Shown here one piece after another: positions 59,178 to 64,000 of a DNA stretch of 64,000 bases. Position 1 is the first letter of the stretch. Every line of letters starts with the position of its first letter. The DNA lies in the NCBI GenBank assembly GCA_951230915.1, contig OX579633.1:23470574-23534573 (forward strand). The letters are read 5' to 3'. The position numbers and the translations under genes were made by a program. The DNA is from Antitrichia curtipendula (lineage: Eukaryota; Streptophyta; Bryopsida; Hypnales; Leucodontaceae). The notes under the pieces are model-generated. The model was not told where the DNA came from. It saw only the letters and a list, made by a program, of their open reading frames with translations, and did not search any database.

Positions 59178-60978
59178 AATTCTCTCATGTGTGACGACCT
59201 GTATAGAGCCAAGAGCTTTCTCGGGGAAGCTTGATGTTGAATGGCGCAGTGAAATGAGCAAGAGATGTGTAAATAGATTAGTCTTGATTTCACGTAGAGT
59301 TCCGTCTTTGGTGGGACCGAATTGTACCATTATGAGACTATGTATTATAAAGTGATGGTTCATCCTTTTAAAATCTGTCGCGTGTCGCGTGTTGTTTTTT
59401 CACTTCTGAGTACATATGTCCTTTTGTGGAAGCTGTACCTGAATCTAAACTCTCGATGTAGTGATTAAGTTTACTTAAGAACGTCTTAGAACTGTCCAGT
59501 AGCCAATGCCAATCACTGTTTACACTTGTAAATGATTAAGTTATAACTCACCCATTCGAATTCCTGAAGTGTAAAAACTAGACGGCGATGATTGCAATGA
59601 AGCCCGAATCGTAACCCGACTAATTCACCGAGCGGAAGGGGCCGGCCGTTCGAGGATTTTAGCTGAGATCATTGTATTGTTTGTCGTTTTTTAATGGTCA
59701 TGCACGCGGAGATCACTCCTGGTGGATGCTACACGCATCAACTGACGAGCATAAGAATGGTCACATTTTGCCAGTCAAAGATGTGTAATTTATACGTTTG
59801 TACTCTATGCCGATATGTGGTAAGATTTGGGAATCATATTTCGGAATGCAGTAGAATTTTGTGTAGATGCGTGTCTCCTGTAGTCCTGTTCACGATCGCT
59901 AATTGGAGCATTGTCAGCTGTCCGCCATTTAGGCCCCAGGGACGGGGAAACACCGGAGGCATGATACAGTATTCGGAGGAGGAAACTTGACTTGGTCTCA
60001 GCAGCGCTGCATCTGCTCCGGTCAGTCCGGTGTCGTGTTCTTGCGGGGTCGGGAATCAGTGAATTCAGCTCGGGGAAAATAGTGAAGGTTTGTCGGATTC
60101 CAGCACCTACAAAAATAATTGACTTGCCTAGGGCATTTACACATATAAGTGAGTCAATCCACTTGACCAACAAATGTTTTCACTATTTTTTGTTCACACA
60201 TATTCACGAGTCAAGCTAGAATATAGAAGTACTCTTAAACTCTATAGTTTGCCTTGTAGCATTTCCATGGAGTGGAGATTTCCTATGTAATAATAATAAT
60301 TTTTTGCTAGACCTCTAAATGCACTTTATTAGGCTTATTAAGGAAGCTTGTAAGTCAACACATATGGTAGGAGGCTTGAATTCCGCTTGGTCAATTAGAA
60401 TTGCCCTTGTAGAATTGCACAAAATAGTGTAGATAGTTTCAAAAATAGATCATACTTTGTATAGTGAGGAATTGTCATCCCAAGTGCATGATTTTAGGAT
60501 ATTGATCAAGTGACACAAGTTATTGTTGAGTGTGCTTTTGCTCATAATTGTGTTCTTAATTCCCTTAGCGTAAAATAAAGATTCTTGTCAAGTAATATTA
60601 AATGAAAGTGGCTTTTGGATCATTATTAGATTGCCTAATTATGGAGAGCTTGATTTGGGAGTCATGTGCTTCATTTTTAACGTAAATTGAGTGCATGAAG
60701 GACTTAAATGAACATTCTAAGTTCTTTATTCATCACTTTTTAGACTGACATGCTCTATTTAGAGGCTGATTTAGAACCATGATCTATTGATGATTGGTTC
60801 AATCTATAAATATCAATGGCTACCTACATACCTTTCATTTTGAAAAATCTTCGTTAATACATTATGAATAAAAAAATTAAAATTAAAATTAAAATTAAAA
60901 TTGCATTGTTTTTCTTCTCTCTTTCCATCAAAAATATGTGAAAAATGCTGTGCTCCACTGATTTTCCTACAGAGTTCC
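59178..60978. other. 3' region of paralogue 2 and AT-rich intergenic DNA
   Basis: 59178-59400 is probably the 3' untranslated region. 59580-60170 is GC-richer with open frames on both strands (59694-59990, 59805-60173) but no recognisable product. An (AAAATT)n tract lies at about 60870-60902. Confidence 0.5.
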
Positions 60979-60981
60979 ATT

Positions 60982-62078
60982 CACTAGAAGAAAAATGTGT
61001 CCGCTACAACCGACTGAAATGCAACTACATGTCCTATGCAACTGCCTTGCAACTACAATCCTCTATATTTGCACCAACTTTGACATAGTTACATTGTAGT
61101 TGCAAAATAGTTGCAAAGTAGTCGCAACATGTAGTTACGCATACGGGAATGTAACAAAAGAGTTGATGTGAGGTACTTTACATCCAATCTTCATCACAAT
61201 TGTCGATGTGGACAATTTTACGTTTTGTAGAGTCCAATGTGTCTATCTACAGTTGCATGTAATTGAAATTTGATAGTAACTTAACTAGAATGCTATTAGA
61301 TTGCAACTAGACTGCAATTGGATTGCAACTATAGTGCAACTAGACTACAACTACATTGCAATTACAATTCAACTAGTGTTTGACTTAAAAATAACTAGTC
61401 TTTAACTTGAAAAAACTAGCATGCAACTAGAAAACAACTAAAATGCAACTACTATTAAGTCTTTTATTAATTGTCCCACATCAATTGTCAAGAATATCAT
61501 TAGGTTGAACATATAAGAATTGTAAGTTATAGCAATATTGTGTAATGAATTTTGATAATGAAATTCTAATATTTATATATTTTGTTGATTTTTACACTTT
61601 CAATTGTAGATTTCTACAATTTGTAGTTTTTTGTAATCTACAAAAATCTATAAACATTTAAAGTTTAAGATATTTCTAGATTTGGTGATCTAAAATAAAA
61701 GGTAGATCTGAAATTTAGAATCTACAAATCTTTGAAATTCAAATTTCAAAATCTACAAGTCACAAAGACGCAAACTAGTTGCACACCAGTCGCAAACCAG
61801 TTGTAAGTCAATTGCAAACCAGTTGCACATTAGTTGCAAACCAGTTGCACACAAATGACTTCTACGTAAGCAACCATGTCAGAAAAGTTCATTGATGAAC
61901 TTTCAAGTATACTGTCAAATGATAAACAACTTTGAAATTTTTTGCAACTACTTTGCAACTCATGCAACTTGTTCACTGCAATTGCGGGCTCCAAATTATC
62001 ACCTAGTTGCAAACGACCTATGCAACTACAAAATAAGTTGCACAATGTAGTTGCAAAACCCCTCGTTTTCTTGTAGTG
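60982..62078. mobile_element. Non-autonomous CACTA (En/Spm) element
   Basis: It starts CACTAGAAGAAAAATG and its inverted right end starts CACTACAAGAAAACG, the usual plant CACTA terminus. ATT flanks both ends (60979-60981 and 62079-62081), the expected 3-bp duplication. TGCAACTACA-type motifs repeat in both orientations over the first and last about 400 bp, as subterminal transposase sites do. 1097 bp, no transposase. Confidence 0.88.
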
Positions 62079-62099
62079 ATTTTTCCTTGGATGGGCGAT

Positions 62100-62345
62100 T
62101 TATGATCGGGGTGGATTGATCCTCTTGCTCAACCTTACCAAGGGTGCATGTAAAAGAAAGCTCCCTATTTTGGGCCGTCCAGGGTATATTCTTGACGCCA
62201 ATTATTAAATTTGGGGTCTATGATTGCAAATATGAATTCAAAATTTGCAAAAAAAATCATGTGCAAAAAACAGGGTTTGCCCACAGGGCCGAGCAAGGGG
62301 GGTCAAATCCACCTCGACCCAATTTATGAGCCTCCTACCTTACCC
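62100..62345. mobile_element. MITE-like element (family shared with 63437-63790)
   Basis: CAACCTTACCAAGGGTGCAT, TTTGGGCCGTCCAGGG, AATATGAATTCAAAATTTGC and AACAGGGTTTGCCC also occur in order at 63530-63690. Inverted flanks (GGTGGATTGATCC... versus ...GGTCAAATCCACC) surround the core. Confidence 0.6.
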
Positions 62346-62353
62346 CCTTTCAA

Positions 62354-62603
62354 GGGATCTCGATAAATTGGTTGCACGAGATATTTCAGGAGGGGGGGGT
62401 GGGGTAAAACCTGCCCCTGTTTTTTTTGGTTTTTTTAAAGTAGAAGGGGACTTCCTAGAGTAATTTGGGGCCGCAGGCCCCAAATTTGCAAAAAAAAATT
62501 AAAAAAAAAGCCTCCGGACCCCCTAAAATGAAAAAGCCAGAAATTTGAGAGGGCAAGGGCCCACCTCCTGAAATATCTCGTGCAACCAAAATATTGAGAT
62601 CCC
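62354..62603. mobile_element. 250-bp palindromic MITE
   Basis: GGGATCTCGATAAATTGG and, inverted, GGGATCTCAATATTTTGG start inverted ends of about 45 bp that continue through TTGCACGAGATATTTCAGGA. CTTTCAAG occurs just outside each end (62347-62354 and 62604-62611), a direct repeat of about 8 bp. A 24-bp palindrome, TTTGGGGCCGCAGGCCCCAA, lies mid-element. hAT or Mutator-like MITE. Confidence 0.7.
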
Positions 62604-62611
62604 CTTTCAAG

Positions 62612-63436
62612 CAATTCACGTGGACTAGGCCGGCCTCATCCCAGCTTCATTGACCAGACAAAGATTTGCCAAGCTGCCCTTCACGATCTACTACAAATTT
62701 CAAGCGCCAAAATGACTAGGGAAATCGAATGAGCCAGAGGAGTCATGCGGTCACTGCGGAATGCAAGCATGCCAGGATTTGTTGCTTCAAGAAAACATGA
62801 TACGATGAATAATACGGTCGACTGAATTCCAATAACGCTTTTAGAACTACCGATTGAAAGTCATCAGGCTACCTGGTTCGAATCAAATCATAAGTAGACT
62901 AGCAATACTCTAGCGCAGTAATCTCAGGGACGTTGCTTTAAACCCTAAAATCCAATCCCTAAACCGATCCAGGGACTTCTTATGCACACAACCTCCAGCT
63001 GCAGGACTGAGCTGCCTTGCTACTGAGTTCGGATTGAAAAGTTTCAAAGGCAGTCAATTGAAATCCACGGCGAGGACTGATGTCACTAATTGACCTGGGA
63101 AAAGGTGCGTGCCGGTTGGAAATGGGGTCTCGGACTTGCATCTTCACGGTCGATGGCGAAATGCGGCTTCACTCTCCTTCCCCTCCGAAGCGGACCTCAC
63201 AGTCTAAGGACTCGGCCCCTCCGCATTCGGAGCGCACAAAATTTCTTCGCCATTCACAGGAAAACCCGGTTGCAAGACGACTTCACTCAAAAAGATCAGT
63301 TTCGTAGACAAGGCGCCACCATCTTTAATGGTAGATGTAAGCTTATTAACTTACGAATTACTTTTGATTCCCGAATGCCAGAGGTCGGGTATGAGCGGAG
63401 CGCCGTGAAGAGCAAGCCTTTGTCCGGGCAGTGACG
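62612..63436. other. Unassigned GC-richer stretch
   Basis: Frames at 63080-63307 and 63090-63434 overlap and have no recognisable features. No gene supported. Confidence 0.4.
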
Positions 63437-63790
63437 AAGCCAGGATGAGGCGGGCCTCGGCACTCCTCGGCACTAAGGGCTCCTCCAAATCGGAGGGGCG
63501 CCTGGTCTGCCCGCCACCCTCCCTGCCCGCTCGACCTTACCAAGGGTGCATGTAAAAAAGAAAGTCCCCTACTTTGGGCCGTTCCAGGGTCTATTCTTGA
63601 TTTCATTTCATAACTTCGGGGACTCTGATACAAATATGAATTCAAAATTTGCAACAAGAATCATGTGCAGAAAACAGGGTTTGCCCGGGCAGGGAGGGTG
63701 GCGGGTAGACCACGTGCCCCTCCGATTTTGGGGAGCCCTTAGTGCCAAGGTGAGGCGGGGTCCAGGCCGCGGAAATTGCTCGATGGGGTA
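63437..63790. mobile_element. Element with about 85-bp GC-rich inverted arms
   Basis: Left arm (about 63445-63530) and right arm (about 63685-63770) are inverted copies built around CACTAAGGGCTCC, AAATCGGAGGGGC and CCGCCACCCTCCCTGCCCG. The core matches the element at 62100-62345. Confidence 0.7.
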
Positions 63791-63794
63791 AGGT

Positions 63795-64000
63795 AACTAC
63801 ACCTAAAATTGCACATACAAGCAATTCAGTCTGGTTCCCATTATTCTATTGGAAAACTTTTTGTGAGGTCCTGTTGGTAGTAAAAAAGGGTTCTAAATTT
63901 TCTTAGAATGCACTTTTTGGACACCGTATGAATAATCTACAAATTTTCAAAGTGCTGAAAATAGGTGTTCTTAAGAACAATCGTAGATTCTCATGAATAA
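63795..64000 (-). repeat. Dispersed repeat, cut by the window end
   Basis: Inverted relative of 34077-34295 (the former intron of the epimerase pseudogene), continuing to the last base. Confidence 0.65.

Noticed and set aside
62865..62905. tRNA-like GGTTCGAATC motif
   Set aside because: No pairing T-arm, acceptor stem or anticodon arm can be formed around it.

Overview
The window looks like a land-plant nuclear genome, gene-poor and very repeat-rich, probably from a bryophyte or lycophyte grade lineage rather than a typical angiosperm. Grounds: a plant class I formin (signal peptide, one membrane span, FH1, FH2) with spliceosomal introns; a broken ankyrin/PGG membrane-protein gene whose PGG segment has the style I associate with moss and Selaginella proteins; plant-type CACTA, PIF/Harbinger, pogo-like and LTR elements. 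The species assignment is inference.

Only three genes look intact. A five-exon formin lies on the minus strand (35164-39134, about 1047 residues). Two paralogous two-exon genes for small, very basic proteins face away from each other about 10 kb apart (47833-48520 minus; 58570-59177 plus). They share intron position, intron phase and an identical 101-bp second exon length. I could not name their family.

Pseudogenes: a gag-like or transposon-associated gene (19913-22173), an ankyrin/PGG gene (27187-28127), a Rossmann-fold epimerase gene (33870-35000), an unidentified gene (9667-10981), and a pogo/DDE transposase (44765-45946).

Layout: 1-4.6 kb holds the end of a TTAA element and a foldback element with a 42-bp minisatellite. 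4.6-19.2 kb is dominated by three about 4.2-kb solo LTRs of one family, each with a 5-bp target duplication, one nested in another. 19.2-22.2 kb is the gag-like pseudogene, split by a 332-bp hairpin element. 22.2-35 kb is AT-rich with a 1.6-kb inverted-repeat element, TTAA element b, pseudogenes and a CpG-decayed LTR relic. 35-40 kb is the formin and its upstream region. 40-47 kb is a cluster of nested DNA transposons. 47.8-59.2 kb is the paralogue pair around more TTAA elements. 59.2-64 kb holds a CACTA element and several MITEs.

The most notable system is a family of at least eight elements whose ends read CCCCTAAAG...CTTTAGGGG inside TTAA target duplications. One copy sits inside another and a third copy supplies the empty site, so TTAA is shown to be the duplicated target. 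TTAA specificity plus a CCC start is the piggyBac signature (Kolobok also uses TTAA), and such elements are seldom described from land plants. No transposase for this family is in the window.
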